Notes under the pieces: generated by a model
Database searches by the model: none
What the model saw: only the letters and a program-made list of their open reading frames with translations
What the model was told of the DNA's origin: nothing
Part shown: positions 3,740 to 5,114 of the stretch, piece after piece
Numbering within the stretch: the stretch's first letter is position 1
How the letters are laid out: every line of letters starts with the position of its first letter
Assembly: GCA_024679435.1 (NCBI GenBank)
Contig: JAIBDK010000196.1
Coordinates: 1 to 5,114, forward strand
DNA: 5,114 bases
Direction: 5' to 3'
Source: Gammaproteobacteria bacterium
GTDB lineage: Bacteria > Pseudomonadota > Gammaproteobacteria > Arenicellales > Poriferihabitantaceae
Translations under genes and position numbers: made by a program

Positions 3740-5114
3740 GGCAGGTTGTCTAAAAAATTCAGGCTGTCGTCACTTATGGCCTGTTTTTTGCCTTCATCCA
3801 TCCGATCATAGGTTTTGTACATCATACCAATGCGATGGTTGGATCGGAGTTTTTCGCGATTACGCGCAAGAAAATCCCAGTACAAGTAGTTAAACGGGCA
3901 GGCGTCCTCTCCATTTTTCTTTGTTACCTTGTAACGACAATTCTTGCAGTAATTGGACATTTTATTGATGTAGCTGCCGCCGGCAGCATAAGGTTTGCTG
4001 GCCAGATACCCCCCATCTGCAAACAGAATCATGCCGGAGACATTGGGAAGTTCGACCCATTCATAAGCATCGGCATACACCGTCAGAAACCATCGATTCA
4101 CCTGCTTTGGATTAACACCTGCCAGAAGCGCGAAATTACCCAGCACCATCAGGCGCTGAATATGATGGGCATACGCATTTTCCCGTGTTTCCAGCACGCA
4201 TTGGCGCAGGCAGTTCATTTGGGTGTTGGCTGTCCAGTAAAAATCGGGAAGATCACGTTCAGCCTTAAAAAAATTTTCTTCTGGATATTCCGGCATCTTG
4301 AGCCAGTAAATGCCGCGCACATATTCTCTCCAACCAATGATCTGACGGATGAAACCTTCTACCGCATTGAGCGGTGCGTTGCCCTGAACGTAGGCATCTT
4401 CAGCAGCGTGCACACATTCCAGAGGTAATAACAAACCGCAATTAAGGTAAAAGCTGATATGCGAGTGATACATCCAAGGTTCACCTTCAATCATCGCATC
4501 CTGATAATCTCCAAAATGGCTGAGTCGAGTCTCGATAAACAACTGCAATGCGTTAAATGCCTGATCACGCGTCACGGCGAAATGAAACGGCTTAAGATCG
4601 CCAAAGTGATCAGGGAATTGTTCGGCAACAAGATCGATCACTTCATCCGTAATATTATCGATACCGTTGCAATAAGGTTTCGGGACAACGAGCCCATCTT
4701 TAGGTGGTTTTCTGTTTTCAGCATCATAATTCCAGCGACCACCAGTCGGGTTTTCACCATCCATTAGAATAAAATATTTCTTTCTTATCTCACGATAAAA
4801 ATATTCCATTCGCAGTTGTTTTCGATCTTTGGCCCAATCAGTAAACTCTTCTGGCGTGCATAAGAAACGATCATCGGGCCTGATTTCAACGGTGGTGCTA
4901 AAATCACTTTCCCATTTCCTGATATCTGCAAGCACTCGGTATTCCCCCGGATGCGTAACAATGACCTGGTCAATGTGATGACGCTGCAATGCACGCCCAA
5001 CTTCACCACGCAAAGTTCCGGCATTATGTTGGTCATCGATTTTTGTGTATTCCACCTGGTATCCGCGCTCTTTGAGGTTTTCCGCAAAATGACGCATCGC
5101 AGAAAATAAAAAAG
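3736..5114 (-). CDS. Fe-S bacterial cryptochrome/(6-4) photolyase family protein (PhrB-like), 5' end beyond window
   Basis: The frame is open to the window edge. Upstream of the Met codon at 5095-5097 it reads FLFSA, giving FLFSAMRHFAENL, which continues the family's N-terminal Rossmann-like antenna domain. This Met is therefore internal, and about 50 residues lie off-window. Numbering from it (453 residues), four cysteines C296, C384, C387 and C400 have the exact spacing of the [4Fe-4S] ligands of Agrobacterium PhrB (350, 438, 441, 454; offset 54). H311-H312 match the PhrB active-site pair 365/366, W288 and W336 match W342 and W390, and D125 and D200 match the Mg-related D179 and D254; PhrB numbers are from memory. 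The FAD-binding C-terminal domain includes FADGGYLASKPYAAGGSYINKM. The protein probably repairs (6-4) photoproducts using light, FAD and a lumazine antenna; a photoreceptor role is possible. The residue matching PhrB Y391 is Phe (F337). DUF2256 follows with a 4-base overlap. Confidence 0.95.
   Translation of the reverse strand, partial: FLFSAMRHFAENLKERGYQVEYTKIDDQHNAGTLRGEVGRALQRHHIDQVIVTHPGEYRVLADIRKWESDFSTTVEIRPDDRFLCTPEEFTDWAKDRKQLRMEYFYREIRKKYFILMDGENPTGGRWNYDAENRKPPKDGLVVPKPYCNGIDNITDEVIDLVAEQFPDHFGDLKPFHFAVTRDQAFNALQLFIETRLSHFGDYQDAMIEGEPWMYHSHISFYLNCGLLLPLECVHAAEDAYVQGNAPLNAVEGFIRQIIGWREYVRGIYWLKMPEYPEENFFKAERDLPDFYWTANTQMNCLRQCVLETRENAYAHHIQRLMVLGNFALLAGVNPKQVNRWFLTVYADAYEWVELPNVSGMILFADGGYLASKPYAAGGSYINKMSNYCKNCRYKVTKKNGEDACPFNYLYWDFLARNREKLRSNHRIGMMYKTYDRMDEGKKQAISDDSLNFLDNLP

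Noticed and set aside
3835..4428. Plus-strand 197-residue open frame
   Set aside because: It lies wholly antisense to the photolyase gene, whose motifs are continuous across the region. The translation matches no family I recognise and there is no ribosome site.
4459..4767. Plus-strand 102-residue open frame
   Set aside because: Antisense shadow of the photolyase coding sequence with no recognisable motifs.

Overview
The window looks like chromosomal DNA from a Gram-negative proteobacterium, most likely a marine-type gammaproteobacterium. This rests on the mix of gene families (a polyamine-type glutamine synthetase, a multi-pass sterol desaturase-type hydroxylase, a DUF423 protein and an Fe-S photolyase with its DUF2256 partner), on moderate GC, and on one intergenic TAAT..ATTA-type dyad. 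It is an inference from gene content, not an identification. I see no transposase, integrase, CRISPR array, tRNA or rRNA.

Layout. Positions 1-112 are a leader with a weak promoter-like pair; a short coding tail from an off-window gene could lie here but cannot be proved. On the plus strand, 113-1471 encodes a glutamine synthetase-fold enzyme of the gamma-glutamylpolyamine synthetase (PuuA-like) type. After a 185-base gap, 1657-2670 (plus) encodes a membrane di-iron sterol desaturase/fatty acid hydroxylase family protein. The convergent gap 2671-2915 holds a long imperfect inverted repeat. A hairpin at the end of the desaturase gene looks like a terminator for leftward transcription. On the minus strand, 2916-3299 encodes a small four-helix DUF423 membrane protein. 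A palindrome-rich gap follows (3300-3592). Then a two-gene minus-strand unit enters from the right edge: a photolyase/cryptochrome of the Fe-S bacterial (6-4) photolyase class (3736 to the window end, N-terminus cut off) and a 48-residue four-cysteine DUF2256 protein (3593-3739). Their stop and start codons overlap as ATGA.

How the genes fit together. The photolyase and DUF2256 genes form one translationally coupled unit and presumably serve light-driven DNA repair or light sensing. The polyamine-type synthetase would act in polyamine or amine nitrogen use, but none of its usual partners is in view. The desaturase-type hydroxylase probably modifies a membrane lipid or sterol-like substrate. 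DUF423 has no assigned function. The genes read as ordinary neighbours rather than one pathway.

I found no clear case for a wholly new system. The points most worth a second look are the DUF2256-photolyase coupling, a Tyr-to-Phe change in the photolyase electron-transfer path, and the long inverted repeat in the convergent gap.
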